Shown in pieces: positions 35,368 through 45,121 of a DNA stretch of 64,000 bases. Source of the stretch: Roseovarius sp. (GTDB lineage Bacteria; Pseudomonadota; Alphaproteobacteria; Rhodobacterales; Rhodobacteraceae); assembly GCF_030373445.1 (NCBI RefSeq), contig NZ_JAUCYU010000008.1, forward strand, positions 175,315 to 239,314. The letters run 5' to 3'. The notes below the pieces were generated by a model, which saw nothing but the letters and a program-made list of their open reading frames with translations, was not told the origin of the DNA and made no database searches. Numbering within the stretch: the stretch's first letter is position 1; each line of letters begins with the position of its first letter. Both the position numbers and the translations under genes were made by a program.

Positions 35368-36285
35368 ATGCTGATATACCTTCCGATCGCCGAGGTATCC
35401 GTCAACGCCTTCCTTCTGCTGGGGCTGGGCGGGCTGGTCGGTGTCCTGTCGGGTATGTTCGGCGTTGGTGGCGGCTTCCTGATGACGCCGCTTCTGTTCT
35501 TCATCGGCATCCCTCCCGCCGTCGCCGTGGCGACCGAGGCAAACCAGATCGTCGCGTCCTCCTTCTCGGGCGTGCTGGCGCATCTGCGGCGCAAGACGGT
35601 CGACCTGCGCATGGGAACGGTGCTGCTGATTGGCGGCCTGATCGGCGCCGCGCTGGGTGTCGTGGTGTTCAACTACCTGCGCTCGCTGGGCCAGGTCGAT
35701 CTGCTGGTTCGGCTTTGCTATGTTGTCTTCCTGGGCGTTATCGGCGGGATGATGTTCTTCGAAAGCTTGCGCGCGATTCGCAAATCGCGCCGGGGTGGCG
35801 GGGCCCCGACCCGGCGAAAGCATACTTGGGTGCAGGGCCTGCCCTTCAAGATGCGCTTCCGCACCTCCGGCCTTTACATCAGCGTCATCCCCCCGGTGAT
35901 CGTTGGCATCCTTGTCGGTATTCTGGCGGCCATCATGGGCGTCGGCGGCGGGTTCATCATGGTTCCGGCGATGATCTACATCCTCGGGATGCCCACCAAG
36001 GTGGTTGTCGGCACGTCGCTCTTCCAGATCATCTTCGTCACCGCCTTCACCACCATGCTGCATGCCACCACCAACTACACGGTCGACGTGGCGCTGGCGG
36101 TGCTGCTGCTGGTAGGCGGCGTCATAGGCGCTCAGGTCGGGACCAGCATCGGCACCAAGATGAAGGCGGAGCAACTGCGCATTCTGCTGGCGCTGATGGT
36201 GCTGGCCGTCTGCTTCAAGCTGGCCCTCGACCTTCTGCTGCAGCCGAGCGAGCTTTACTCCATCGGCGCGCTCGGGGGGCACTGA
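35368..36285 (+). CDS. TSUP (TauE/SafE) family anion exporter, copy 2
   Basis: 305 aa. Aligns without gaps to copy 1 over nearly its whole length (MLIYLPIAEVSVNAFLLLGL versus MHIYLPIAGVAVNVFLLLGL; identical GVGGGFIMVPAMIYILGMP). It is a recent tandem duplicate. ATG 35368 is chosen by that alignment and by AAGGGG upstream; in-frame starts at 35296 and 35350 would add an N-terminus absent from copy 1. The loop differs (RRGGGAPTRRKHTW). Four nt before the TIGR02186 gene, so co-transcribed with it. The 138-bp space between copies has no clear terminator. Confidence 0.9.
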   Translation: MLIYLPIAEVSVNAFLLLGLGGLVGVLSGMFGVGGGFLMTPLLFFIGIPPAVAVATEANQIVASSFSGVLAHLRRKTVDLRMGTVLLIGGLIGAALGVVVFNYLRSLGQVDLLVRLCYVVFLGVIGGMMFFESLRAIRKSRRGGGAPTRRKHTWVQGLPFKMRFRTSGLYISVIPPVIVGILVGILAAIMGVGGGFIMVPAMIYILGMPTKVVVGTSLFQIIFVTAFTTMLHATTNYTVDVALAVLLLVGGVIGAQVGTSIGTKMKAEQLRILLALMVLAVCFKLALDLLLQPSELYSIGALGGH

Positions 36286-36288
36286 CCG

Positions 36289-37047
36289 ATGGTGCGGCTT
36301 CTGGTCATTCTCCTGTTCCTTGCCCTGCCCGCCCGGGCCGAGGAAGTCGTGCTCGGCCTCAGCCAGAGCGAAGTGGCGATCACCGCCAATTTCGACGGTT
36401 CTCACATCCTTGTCTTCGGGGCGGTAAAGCGCGAGGTGCCGATCCCGGACGGCCCGCCGCTTCAGGTGGTGGTCGCGGTTTCGGGGCCATCGAAACCCGT
36501 GCTCGTGCGCCGCAAGGAACGGCGGTTCGGCATCTGGGTGAACACCGACAGCGTGCTTGTCGACAGCGCGCCGAGCTTCTACGCCGTCGCCACCAGCGGG
36601 CCGTTCGACGAAGTGCTGACCGATGTCGAGGACCTGCGCCACCGGGTGTCCATCGAACGGGCCATCCGCTCGGTCGGGGCCGCGATGCATATCCGCGGGG
36701 CCCAGAACTTCGCCGATGCCGTGGTGCGCATCCGCGAACGCTCGGGGCTCTACAAGATCGTCGAGGACTCGGTGGCCGTCGACCAGCAGACGCTGTTCCG
36801 TACCGCCATCGACATGCCGGCGAACCTGACCGAAGGGGAATATTCCACCCGCATCTTCCTGACCCGCGAAGGCAGGGTGGTTTCCGTCTACGAAACGACG
36901 ATCGACGTGCGCAAGGTGGGGCTGGAACGCTGGCTCTACAACATGTCGCGGGAACAGCCGCTGATCTACGGGCTGATGTCGCTGGCCATTGCCATTGCCG
37001 CCGGATGGGGCGCGTCGGCCGCCTTCCGGATGCTGCGGCAGGGCTGA
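36289..37047 (+). CDS. TIGR02186 family membrane-anchored protein
   Basis: 252 aa. N-terminal signal or anchor (VRLLVILLFLALPARAEE), a periplasmic beta-rich domain at about 20-220, and one transmembrane helix at about 226-248 (LIYGLMSLAIAIAAGWGASAA). It belongs to the alphaproteobacterial family I know as TIGR02186, commonly next to TSUP carriers. It is plausibly a periplasmic partner of the carrier. Starts 3 nt after the copy 2 stop. Function not known. Confidence 0.85.
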   Translation: MVRLLVILLFLALPARAEEVVLGLSQSEVAITANFDGSHILVFGAVKREVPIPDGPPLQVVVAVSGPSKPVLVRRKERRFGIWVNTDSVLVDSAPSFYAVATSGPFDEVLTDVEDLRHRVSIERAIRSVGAAMHIRGAQNFADAVVRIRERSGLYKIVEDSVAVDQQTLFRTAIDMPANLTEGEYSTRIFLTREGRVVSVYETTIDVRKVGLERWLYNMSREQPLIYGLMSLAIAIAAGWGASAAFRMLRQG

Positions 37048-37131
37048 TCTTCCGGCAGGGGCAGGAACAGTCGCGCGGCGCCCGCGTTTTTCCCGGATGA
37101 CGCCCTTACCCAACCGTGCTACCTCACTGCC

Positions 37132-39399
37132 ATGAGCCAGATGCCCTCGAAGGACGAAATCCTGAAGTGGATTTCCGACAACCCGACCCTCACCTCGAAA
37201 CGCGATATCGCCAAGGCCTTCGGGATCAAGGGCGCCGCGCGGATCGACCTGAAGCGTGTGCTCAGGGAACTCGAGGATGAAGGCCATCTCGAGAAACGCA
37301 AGAAGACGTATCGCGACCCCGACAAGCTGCCGCCGGTGAGCGTGCTCCAGGTGTCTGGCCAGACCAGCGATGGCGAGCTTTTGGCCAAGCCGCTGGAATG
37401 GCATGGCGAGGGGGTCGAGCCGGTCGTCCTGCTGATCCCGCGCGCCTCTGATCCGGCGCTTGGCGAGGGCGACCGCATCCTCGCCCGCCTGCAGGAGGTG
37501 AAAGGCGAGGATCACCATTACGACGCCCGTTTGATCCGCCGCATCGGAACCAACCCGCGCAAGATCCTCGGCGTGTTCCGCAAGGGCGCCGAAGGCGGGC
37601 GGATCGTGCCCATCGACAAGGGCGACGGCAAGGAGTGGACAGTGGCGGCCGATGCGGCTGGCGGCGCCAAGGATGGCGAGCTGGTCGAGGCGGAACAGGC
37701 CGGGCCCAAGGGCCGGATGGGCCTGCCCAAGGCGCGCATCGTCGAACGGCTGGGCGACCCCTCGGCGCCCAAGGCGGTGTCGCTGATCGCCATCCACCAG
37801 CACGGCATCCCCGACGATTTCCCCGACGAGGTGATCACCGAGGCCGACAGCATGAAGCCCGCCGGCCTGTCGGGCCGCGAAGACCTGCGCGACATGCCGC
37901 TTGTCACCATCGACCCGTCGGATGCGCGCGACCATGACGACGCCGTCTGGGCGCATGCCGATGACGACCCGAAGAACGAGGGCGGCCATGTGCTTTGGGT
38001 CGCCATCGCGGATGTGGCGCATTACGTGACCTCCGGCTCGGCGCTGGATGCCGAGGCGCGCAAGCGGGGCAATTCCAGCTACTTCCCCGATCGCGTCGTG
38101 CCGATGCTGCCAGACCGGCTGTCGGGTGACCTGTGCAGCCTGCACGAGGGTGTGCCGCGCGCCTGTATCGCCGTGCGGATGCAGATCGACGCGCATGGCC
38201 AGAAGGTCGGGCACCGCTTCGTGCGCGGGCTGATGCGCTCCGCCGCCTCGCTGAGCTACGAGGAGGTGCAGCAGGCGATGGACGGGGAGCCCAGCGACAA
38301 GTGCGGCCCGTTGATGGACGAGGTGATCAAGCCCCTCTACGCCGCCCATGCCGCGTTGCAGGACGCCCGTAATACCCGCCAGCCGCTGGACCTCGACCTG
38401 CCCGAGCGCAAGGTGGTGCTCAGCGACGAGGGCAAGGTCCTGTCGGTCAATTTCGCCGACCGGCTGGATGCCCACAAGCTGATCGAGGAGTTCATGGTGC
38501 TGGCCAACGTGGCCGCCGCCGAGACCCTGATCGCCAAGAAATCTCCCCTGCTCTTCCGCGTCCACGAGGAACCACCGCCCGAGAAGCTCGACACCCTGTG
38601 CGAGGTGGCCGAAGCCGCCGGGCTGGTGCTGGCGAAGGGGCAAGTGCTGCGCACGTCGCACCTGAACCAGTTGCTGCACGCCGCCGAGGGCACCGACCAT
38701 TCCGACGTCATCAACATGTCGACCCTTCGGGCGATGACCCAGGCCTATTACAACCCGTCGAATTTCGGGCACTTCGGTTTGTCGCTTCAGGCCTATGCGC
38801 ATTTCACCTCGCCGATCCGGCGGTATGCCGACCTCGTGGTGCACCGGGCGCTCATCTCGGCCCATGGCTGGGGCGATGACGGGCTGAGCCGCGCCGACGA
38901 GGAGCAACTGCAAAGCACCGCCGAGCATATCAGCGAGACCGAGCGCCGCTCGATGACCGCCGAGCGGGACACGAACGACCGCTACCTTGCCGCCTACCTG
39001 TCGGAACGGGTGGGCGAGGAGTTTACCGGCCGGGTCAGTGGCGTGGCGCGGTTCGGGGCCTTCGTGCGGCTGGATGAAACCGGCGCCGACGGGCTGATCC
39101 CGGTGCGCGCGCTGGGGCGGGAGTTCTTCCATTTCGATCGGGATGCCGGCACGCTGATGGGGGCCGATACGGGTCTCACCATCGGGCTGGGGCAGCGGGT
39201 GACGGTGCGTCTATCGGAAGCGGCCCCGGTGACCGGGGGCATCGCGCTCGACCTGATCAGCATCGACGGCAAGGCTGTTCAGCAAGGCCAGAGCGCCAAG
39301 AGGGGCAAGTCCCGCGGCAAACCGGTGAAGCGCAAGCCCGCGCGTGCCGCGAAGAAGGACGCCAAGGTCAAGCGCAAGGTCAAGCGCAGCCGGCGCTAG
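37132..39399 (+). CDS. rnr: Ribonuclease R
   Basis: 755 aa 3'-5' exoribonuclease of the RNase II family that degrades structured RNA. Order: N-terminal helix-turn-helix ([21 protein letters not shown]), cold-shock domains to about 235, RNB catalytic domain with [14 protein letters not shown] (the Asp cluster, about residues 261-274), and the C-terminal segment [16 protein letters not shown]. An S1 domain follows at about 615-705 ([17 protein letters not shown]). The Lys/Arg tail (about 715-755) promotes binding to structured RNA. The stop codon overlaps the stop of the convergent exchanger gene. Confidence 0.95.
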   Translation: MSQMPSKDEILKWISDNPTLTSKRDIAKAFGIKGAARIDLKRVLRELEDEGHLEKRKKTYRDPDKLPPVSVLQVSGQTSDGELLAKPLEWHGEGVEPVVLLIPRASDPALGEGDRILARLQEVKGEDHHYDARLIRRIGTNPRKILGVFRKGAEGGRIVPIDKGDGKEWTVAADAAGGAKDGELVEAEQAGPKGRMGLPKARIVERLGDPSAPKAVSLIAIHQHGIPDDFPDEVITEADSMKPAGLSGREDLRDMPLVTIDPSDARDHDDAVWAHADDDPKNEGGHVLWVAIADVAHYVTSGSALDAEARKRGNSSYFPDRVVPMLPDRLSGDLCSLHEGVPRACIAVRMQIDAHGQKVGHRFVRGLMRSAASLSYEEVQQAMDGEPSDKCGPLMDEVIKPLYAAHAALQDARNTRQPLDLDLPERKVVLSDEGKVLSVNFADRLDAHKLIEEFMVLANVAAAETLIAKKSPLLFRVHEEPPPEKLDTLCEVAEAAGLVLAKGQVLRTSHLNQLLHAAEGTDHSDVINMSTLRAMTQAYYNPSNFGHFGLSLQAYAHFTSPIRRYADLVVHRALISAHGWGDDGLSRADEEQLQSTAEHISETERRSMTAERDTNDRYLAAYLSERVGEEFTGRVSGVARFGAFVRLDETGADGLIPVRALGREFFHFDRDAGTLMGADTGLTIGLGQRVTVRLSEAAPVTGGIALDLISIDGKAVQQGQSAKRGKSRGKPVKRKPARAAKKDAKVKRKVKRSRR

Positions 39400-40349
39400 A
39401 TCGTCAGGACCAGCCAGCCAATATAGGCCACGTAGGCCGTGACCAGTGCGGCGCCCTCGCGCCGCCCGACGCGCCAACCGGTGCGCGCGAAGACCAGGAA
39501 GACCACGGTCGCGGCCAGCATGACCCAGATGTCGAACACGGCGATGCTGGCGGGCACGGCAAGGGGCGACACCATGGCGGTAATGCCAAGGATGCCGAGG
39601 ATGTTGAATATATTGCTGCCGACGACGTTGCCGAAGGCCACGTCGCCCTGCCCCTTGCGCGCCGCGATGACCGAGGTGACGAGTTCGGGCATCGAGGTAC
39701 CGATGGCGACGATGGTCAGGCCGATCACCTCCTCCGGCATGCCGAAACGCCCGGCGAGAGAGATGGCACCCTCGACGAGGAACCGGGCCCCCAGCAAGGT
39801 GGCGCCAAGGCCGACCAGCAGGATCAATGCCGCGCGCCACGTGGCGCCCCGCGGCGCGGGCAGAACCTCGGCCTCGTGTTCGTACATGTCGGCGGCAGCG
39901 GTGTGCCGACGGCGTTCGATGAGCACCGTAGCGATGAGATAGGCCAGCAAGGCGGCGACGAACGCGGCCCCCACCAGCCGCCCGACACCCCCGACCATGA
40001 CGGCGCCAACGCAGGCGAGCGTGGCCAGCGCCAGAACGCTGCCGTCCCGGCGCAGCACCTCGGGCGCCACGCCGATAGGCGCGATCAGGGCGCCGATACC
40101 GAGGATGAGAAGGATGTTGCCGCTGTTGCTGCCGACGATGTTGCCGATGGCGATGCCGGGCGAGCCGGCGAAAGCCGCTTGCAGGCTGGTCACAAGCTCC
40201 GGCGCCGAGGTGCCGAAGCCCACGATGGTCAGGCCGATCAGCAGGGGCGAGACACCGAAGGCCCGCGCCAGCGCCACGGCGCCGCGCACCAGCATGTCGC
40301 CGCCGACGAGCAGCCCGACCAGTCCAGCCAGAACGAGGACAATGTCCAT
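39396..40349 (-). CDS. Calcium/sodium antiporter, YrbG/CaCA family
   Basis: 317 aa with about ten helices in two inverted repeats. The two alpha-repeat signatures are [19 protein letters not shown] (residues about 36-54) and [19 protein letters not shown] (about 209-227), each followed by a GNIVGSN/GNVVGSN segment; these carry the ion-binding Glu/Asp/Asn. ATG 40349 is chosen because [10 protein letters not shown] is the usual N-terminus. Its TAG and the rnr TAG share the tetranucleotide CTAG. Confidence 0.93.
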   Translation of the reverse strand: MDIVLVLAGLVGLLVGGDMLVRGAVALARAFGVSPLLIGLTIVGFGTSAPELVTSLQAAFAGSPGIAIGNIVGSNSGNILLILGIGALIAPIGVAPEVLRRDGSVLALATLACVGAVMVGGVGRLVGAAFVAALLAYLIATVLIERRRHTAAADMYEHEAEVLPAPRGATWRAALILLVGLGATLLGARFLVEGAISLAGRFGMPEEVIGLTIVAIGTSMPELVTSVIAARKGQGDVAFGNVVGSNIFNILGILGITAMVSPLAVPASIAVFDIWVMLAATVVFLVFARTGWRVGRREGAALVTAYVAYIGWLVLTI

Positions 40350-40467
40350 TCCCGTGCTCCCTTGCGTCTTGGCGCCCGGAGACTGGGCGTTCAGACTCGG
40401 CAGATGCGCCTGCCCCGGTTGCCTTTCAAGGGTCCGTGACAAGGATATTTCGGGGCGGGCGACGTCG

Positions 40468-40866
40468 TCAGAGGTGATAGGTCAGCGCATGCCGGACCAG
40501 GTGCGACAATCGCTCCGGCTCGATCTGCGCGGGCCTGTCGAAGAGCACCGCGCGGTTGCCGTCGAGCTTGTCCCACGCCGGGAAAGCCTGGGCGTAATCA
40601 GAGATGATCGTGGTCTGGCAATGGGCAAAAAGCGCGAAGCTTGCCATCTCGTGAAGCCCCAGCCGCAGGGTCGATCCGGTTCGCGACTTCCGGGGCAGGT
40701 AGGCGGGCTGGCCCCATTTCAGCGTCTCTTCAAGCGGGCCGACCCCGGGCAGGCCGTGCGCCACGTCGAAGATCAACCGACGCAATTCGAGCACACCCGC
40801 GCGCGCATCGGGCGGGTAGCCATCGATGACATCACGCACCGGGTCGGGCATGCCGTCGAGGCTCAT
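40468..40866 (-). CDS. DUF1801 domain protein
   Basis: 132 aa. [22 protein letters not shown], then [38 protein letters not shown] is the YdhG/DUF1801-type fold of unknown function. ATG 40866 overlaps the upstream GST stop (ATGA), so the two are coupled. The 118 bp to the exchanger gene hold no feature beyond GC-rich sequence. Confidence 0.85.
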   Translation of the reverse strand: MSLDGMPDPVRDVIDGYPPDARAGVLELRRLIFDVAHGLPGVGPLEETLKWGQPAYLPRKSRTGSTLRLGLHEMASFALFAHCQTTIISDYAQAFPAWDKLDGNRAVLFDRPAQIEPERLSHLVRHALTYHL

Positions 40867-41561
40867 GACGGGTAAAGCGCGACAACGGCGCGGTCGAGAT
40901 AGGCATCGATCCGAGCGTCGTCGCGAACCAGCGCCTTCAGGTCCGTCTCGCAAGGCAGCGCGCGGATCATGTCGAGGACCGGCACGATGGCCGCGTCGGC
41001 AGAGCTGGGTTCCGGGCCGAAAAGGTAGTCGGTGTTGCCGAGAGTCTCGCGGATGGCCTCGAGATCACGCGCCATCCGGGCCAGCCGGTCGGCCTCGGAA
41101 AACTGGCCGGTGCCCTGCATCTCGAGCATGCGGCGGGTGCGCTTGCGGGCGGTCCCGGCGATCGTACCCCGTAACGGAACCGGTAGCGCCCCGAAGAACT
41201 GGTCGCGCAGCACCTCCCAGCATTCGTCGCGCAGCCAGCGGTCATGCACGAGGCCGTAGCGCAGCCCGTCCTCGACCATCCGCACGAGCGCGTGGCTATG
41301 CGCCCGTTCGCCTGCGGTGAGTGCATCGTCGAAGCCGGCGCCGCGTTCCTCCAGCCAGACCTGGATGCGGCCGCTGTCGGGAATCAGGGCTTCTGCCGTC
41401 TTCAGCACCGGCAGGCGGCCATAGGGCATTTTCGACGGATCGGTCGTGAAACTCGGCTCCCAGTCCTGCCCGGACATATCGAGCAGGCACATCGCCTTCA
41501 GGCAAAACGGGCTGAAGCTCGGGTGCCGGTCGTCGCCGGGAAAGGAAAGCAGGGTCAGCAT
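40863..41561 (-). CDS. Glutathione S-transferase family protein (metaxin/FAXC-like branch)
   Basis: 232 aa. A thioredoxin-like N-terminus SPFCLKAMCLLDMSGQDWEP with TDPSKMPYGRLPVLKT (cis-Pro loop), and an alpha-helical C-terminus ending DYLFGPEPSSADAAIVPVLDMI. The SPFCLKA Cys motif suits a metaxin-like or omega-like GST. Divergent from the WYL regulator, and likely its target through the operator at 41611. Confidence 0.85.
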   Translation of the reverse strand: MLTLLSFPGDDRHPSFSPFCLKAMCLLDMSGQDWEPSFTTDPSKMPYGRLPVLKTAEALIPDSGRIQVWLEERGAGFDDALTAGERAHSHALVRMVEDGLRYGLVHDRWLRDECWEVLRDQFFGALPVPLRGTIAGTARKRTRRMLEMQGTGQFSEADRLARMARDLEAIRETLGNTDYLFGPEPSSADAAIVPVLDMIRALPCETDLKALVRDDARIDAYLDRAVVALYPS

Positions 41562-41610
41562 GGGCGGTCTCTGGTAAAGGCAGGATCATCTGGACCCTAT
41601 CAGCACTTAA

Positions 41611-41625
41611 TGACAGTATCTGTCA
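41611..41625. promoter_or_regulatory. Palindromic operator TGACAG-TAT-CTGTCA
   Basis: Perfect 6-nt arms with a 3-nt spacer in the 87-bp gap between the divergent GST and WYL-regulator genes, 24 nt before the regulator start. TGACA...TGTCA dyads are the usual target form for YafY-type regulators. Likely controls both directions. Confidence 0.6.
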
Positions 41626-41648
41626 GGAGTTCCAGCGATACTGAAACC

Positions 41649-42353
41649 ATGAGCCGCACCGACAGACTGTTCCAGCTTATGCAGGCGCTTCGCAGCGTCC
41701 CGCCACCGGCGACGGCAGCGCAGCTTGCGGCCATGCTCGACGTGACACCACGCACCATCTATCGCGACATCGAAGCCCTGCGCGGGCTAGGCGCGGTGAT
41801 CGATGGCGCCTCGGGCTTCGGCTACACACTGATCGAGGATGCCGCGCTTCCACCTCTCAGTTTCGACACGGACGAGCTGGAGGCGCTGGTTCTGGGGCTA
41901 CGCGAGGTCGACCAGGTCGGCGACCCGGTGCTGGCCGCCGCCGCACGTTCGGCGCTGGCCAAGCTGGGCGCGCGCCTGCCCGCCAGCCAGGCCCATCGGC
42001 TGAAACACGCCGTCCTGACCGCGCAGCGCTTCACCCCCCTGCCCGAGCCCGGCATCGACGTCAGCCGGTTGCGGCAGGCCACGTGGGACGAGCGCACCAT
42101 CCGGTTCGACTATACCGATGCCGAGGGGCGCGGGACGCAGCGCGAGGTCGACCCGCTTTCGGTGATCTACATGCAGGCGTCGCACTGTTTGCTGGCGTGG
42201 TGCCACCTGCGCAACGACTTCCGCGCCTTCCGGCTGGACCGGATGCGCGAACTGTCGCTTACCGGCGCGTCGTTCCGGCCGCGCCGGGTTCCGATGCTGC
42301 GCGCATATCTAGCCGAAATGAGCTCGCAAGCACAGGAACGGGCGGCCGGATAG
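41649..42353 (+). CDS. YafY-type HTH/WYL transcriptional regulator
   Basis: 234 aa. N-terminal winged helix (RLFQLMQALRSVPPPATAAQL, with the recognition helix VTPRTIYRDIEALRGLG, residues about 8-48). The WYL domain is at about 135-215 (TIRFDYTDAEGRGTQREVDPL, then HCLLAWCHLRNDFRAFRLDRM). WYL domains sense nucleotides or other small ligands. Start ATG 41649. Divergent from the GST-DUF1801 pair. Confidence 0.9.
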   Translation: MSRTDRLFQLMQALRSVPPPATAAQLAAMLDVTPRTIYRDIEALRGLGAVIDGASGFGYTLIEDAALPPLSFDTDELEALVLGLREVDQVGDPVLAAAARSALAKLGARLPASQAHRLKHAVLTAQRFTPLPEPGIDVSRLRQATWDERTIRFDYTDAEGRGTQREVDPLSVIYMQASHCLLAWCHLRNDFRAFRLDRMRELSLTGASFRPRRVPMLRAYLAEMSSQAQERAAG

Positions 42354-42444
42354 GGCCGAAGATCGCGCCACGATGGCGTGCACGCTTTCGCAAAACGCGT
42401 CTTCGCGTTACGATACCGCAAAACACCCATGAAAAGGGTCAGGT

Positions 42445-43791
42445 ATGAGCAGCGAACTGATAACGGGACTCATGGCGGCGTTTGTCACGGCCGGGATGGC
42501 CTTGGCGTCGCCGGTCGAAACTTCCTTGCGACCCAAGGCGCGGCCTGGCGGCAGCACCGAGGTGACGGCGGTCGCCGATACACAGGCCACGGTCTATGCC
42601 GGGCTGGCCCGCAGCATACGACCGCTTGCGCGCCCGAATGATCTGGACACGGCCCAGGAGGCCCCGGTGTCCACCTCGCACGCCGGGTTCGACAGGTGGG
42701 TTCGCGGGTTCCGCGGCCGGGCGCAGGCACAAGGGATCAGCTCGCGCGTCTTCGACGCGGCCTTCAGCGGGGCGCACTATACGCCCGACGTGATCGCCAA
42801 GGACCGCAACCAGACGGAGTTCAAGAGCAACATCTGGGATTACCTCGACAATGCGGCCGCCCCGCCGAAGGTCGAGGAAGGGCAGCAGGCGATACGCCGC
42901 CACGACCGCACCCTGCGCCGGGTCGAACAGCGCTACGGCGTCGACAAGGAAGTCGTCGCGGCGGTCTGGGGGCTGGAAAGCCGGTACGGCACCCGGATGG
43001 GAACCTATCCGATGGTCGATGCACTGGCGACGCTTGCCTTCGACGGGCGTCGCGGCAGCTTCTTCGAGAAGCAGCTGGTGACCGCGCTGAAGATCGTGCA
43101 GTCGGGCGATGTCACCCTGCGCGATTTCAAGGGCTCATGGGCCGGCGCCATGGGGCACACCCAGTTCATTCCGACCTCCTACATGGCCTACGCGGTGGAT
43201 TTCGACGGCGACGGCAAGCGCGATGTCTGGTCGGACGATCCCGGTGACGCACTGGCATCAACGGCCGCCTACCTGCGGCGGTTCGGGTGGATTTCCGGCC
43301 AGCCCTGGGGTGTCGAGGTTCGGGTTCCCCGCGGCCTGGGCAGCACGGGCGGGCAGCGGATGCCGTCGCAATGGGCTAAGCTTGGCGTCGTGGGCATCGA
43401 TGGCCGGCCGGTGCGCGACCATGGCAGCGCGTCGCTGCTGATGCCAGCCGGTCGGAACGGTGCGGCCTTCCTTGTCTTCAAGAACTTCTCGGTCATCAAG
43501 CGCTATAACAATTCCGACGCCTACGCGCTTGGAGTCGGCCACCTGTCGGACCGCCTGAAGGGCGGACCGCCGATCCAGGGCACTTGGCCGCGCGGCTACG
43601 AGCCCCTGTCCTTCACCGACAAGATGGAATTGCAGCGACAGCTCAAGCGGCGCGGTTACGATCTCGAGAAGATCGACGGCCTGATCGGCCCGAACACGCG
43701 CTCTGCCATCGTGGCCTTCCAGCGCTCGGCCGGGATGACCGCGGACGGCAACCCTTCGCAGGAAGTGCTCAAACGCCTGAAGGGTGGGTAG
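42445..43791 (+). CDS. Lytic murein transglycosylase, MltB-type, with peptidoglycan-binding domain
   Basis: 448 aa periplasmic enzyme that cleaves the MurNAc-GlcNAc bond with 1,6-anhydro formation. N-terminal hydrophobic leader (LITGLMAAFVTAGMALA). The SLT_2 domain is at about 78-370; the catalytic Glu is in WGLESRYG (about residue 178), with GAMGHTQFIPTSY after it. The C-terminal PG_binding_1 repeat is at about 392-445 (LQRQLKRRGYDLEKIDGLIG). The leader has no lipobox Cys that I can see. Convergent with chrR, 6 bp between stops. Confidence 0.92.
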   Translation: MSSELITGLMAAFVTAGMALASPVETSLRPKARPGGSTEVTAVADTQATVYAGLARSIRPLARPNDLDTAQEAPVSTSHAGFDRWVRGFRGRAQAQGISSRVFDAAFSGAHYTPDVIAKDRNQTEFKSNIWDYLDNAAAPPKVEEGQQAIRRHDRTLRRVEQRYGVDKEVVAAVWGLESRYGTRMGTYPMVDALATLAFDGRRGSFFEKQLVTALKIVQSGDVTLRDFKGSWAGAMGHTQFIPTSYMAYAVDFDGDGKRDVWSDDPGDALASTAAYLRRFGWISGQPWGVEVRVPRGLGSTGGQRMPSQWAKLGVVGIDGRPVRDHGSASLLMPAGRNGAAFLVFKNFSVIKRYNNSDAYALGVGHLSDRLKGGPPIQGTWPRGYEPLSFTDKMELQRQLKRRGYDLEKIDGLIGPNTRSAIVAFQRSAGMTADGNPSQEVLKRLKGG

Positions 43792-43797
43792 ACGGGC

Positions 43798-44460
43798 TCA
43801 GATCCGCAGGAAGGGCTGCGCGATCCGCGGCAACCAGCTGTTGAAGCGAAGCGGCGCGTCGGTCGCGGCGAGGCAGATGCAATCCTCGCCGATATCGGCG
43901 ATCGGCGTGTGATCGAGGTCTTCATTGGCGACTTCGATATCGCCGGGGCCGAAATGATCGACCTTGTCCTCGAAGGCGCCCCGGATCACCAGCGTCAGTT
44001 CGGTGCCCTTGTGGCCGTGGTCCGGCACGGCGGCCCCGGCGGGGATGTACAGTAGCCGCGCCGTTGCGTCGCCTTTCGTGGGCAGGATCGCCTGTTTGAC
44101 ACCCATGCCCACCGGCCGCCAGCGCACCGAGTCGAGATCGCCGCCGACATAGGCGCGCACGGGTGCGGGCAGCACGCCGCCGCCCAGGGGCACATCCCTT
44201 TCGGCAGGTCGCGCTTCGGCCAGGTCGATCATCGCCAGCGTCGCGTCGAGGCTGTCTGCCGACATCACTGCCGCGTCGCAGTTTTCCATCAGCGTACCAC
44301 CGACGGTATCGAACGCTCCCAGCCGGGCGCGACATTCGTCGCACATCGAGATATGAGCCGCCACGGCCAGGCTGAACGCCTCGGGCAGCGTGCCGGCCGA
44401 ATAAGCCATCAGCAGCGCGTCGGTCAGGTGGTGTTTGATCGTGTCCTGTATCATCGTCAT
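43798..44460 (-). CDS. chrR: ChrR-type zinc anti-sigma factor
   Basis: 220 aa. Binds and inhibits RpoE until singlet oxygen or organic peroxide triggers its release. The N-terminal ZAS anti-sigma domain has HHLTDALLMAYSAG, with zinc ligands in AHISMCDECRARL (H-x3-C-x2-C). The C-terminal cupin domain (about 110-195) has the metal-binding DHGHKGTELTLVI and LDHTP. It lies next to the sigma-factor gene with adjacent stop and start codons (44460/44461), so the two are co-translated. The domain order matches R. sphaeroides ChrR. Confidence 0.94.
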   Translation of the reverse strand: MTMIQDTIKHHLTDALLMAYSAGTLPEAFSLAVAAHISMCDECRARLGAFDTVGGTLMENCDAAVMSADSLDATLAMIDLAEARPAERDVPLGGGVLPAPVRAYVGGDLDSVRWRPVGMGVKQAILPTKGDATARLLYIPAGAAVPDHGHKGTELTLVIRGAFEDKVDHFGPGDIEVANEDLDHTPIADIGEDCICLAATDAPLRFNSWLPRIAQPFLRI

Positions 44461-45027
44461 CTACTTCATCGCGTGGCGCAGTCGGTCCAGCGCCAGCCGT
44501 ATCCTCGATTTGATCGTGCCGAGCGGAAGCCCGGTTTCCTCGGCGATTTCACGGTGGCTCAGGTCGCCGAAATACGCCTTCTCGATCAGTTCCCTCTGTT
44601 TCGCCGGTAGTGCGGCAACCGCCTCTTCCAGCTTCTCTGTCTCCTGTTGCAAGGCCAGGCTGTCCTCCTGGTCCGGCTCTTCCTCGGGCCCCCATGGAAG
44701 GTCTTCCGGTTCGGGCCGCTTCATCTTGCGCAGCGCGTCGATCTTGCGGTTCCGCGCGATCGTGAAAATCCACGTCGCCGCGCTGGCGCGGGACGGGTCG
44801 AACAGGTGGGCCTTTTGCCAGACGGCAGCCATCACCTCCTGCGTACATTCCTCGGCCATGGCCGCATCGGCGCCCGAACGCATCAGGAACGCCTTCACCC
44901 GCGGCGCGAAATGGCGGAACAGGGCGGCAAAGGCGGCCCGGTCGCGCGTCTCACGGATGCGCAGGATGCACGCTGACCATTCCAGTCCTGGGTGTTCTTT
45001 CTTTTCCTTCACTTTCACCGGTTCCAC
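44461..45027 (-). CDS. rpoE: ECF sigma factor RpoE (singlet-oxygen response)
   Basis: 188 aa in this call. Region 2 is about residues 20-90 (FAALFRHFAPRVKAFLMRSG, then RASAATWIFTIARNRKIDALRK) and region 4 about 130-185 (LPAKQRELIEKAYFGDLSHRE, GTIKSRIRLALDRLR). The frame is open up to 45123, but an apparent -10 hexamer at 45127-45122 puts the transcript start near 45115, so the TTG 45123 and ATG 45117 starts would be upstream of or at the mRNA end. I chose GTG 45027 (GAGAA upstream); GTG 45018 and 45012 are alternatives. It leads the rpoE-chrR pair. Confidence 0.85.
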   Translation of the reverse strand: MEPVKVKEKKEHPGLEWSACILRIRETRDRAAFAALFRHFAPRVKAFLMRSGADAAMAEECTQEVMAAVWQKAHLFDPSRASAATWIFTIARNRKIDALRKMKRPEPEDLPWGPEEEPDQEDSLALQQETEKLEEAVAALPAKQRELIEKAYFGDLSHREIAEETGLPLGTIKSRIRLALDRLRHAMK

Positions 45028-45121
45028 TACCGTTCTCTGGCGTCCCCGGGGAATAGCACGCCCGATCACGGCGGGCGAGACTATCGGTTCTTCCAGCGGT
45101 GCGGATTCACTGTACATGGTC

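Noticed and set aside
35356..39132. Very long reverse-strand open frame (1258 codons) opposite the TSUP, TIGR02186 and rnr genes
   Set aside because: It spans four well-supported forward genes and has no recognisable domain; high GC suppresses stops in the antisense frame.
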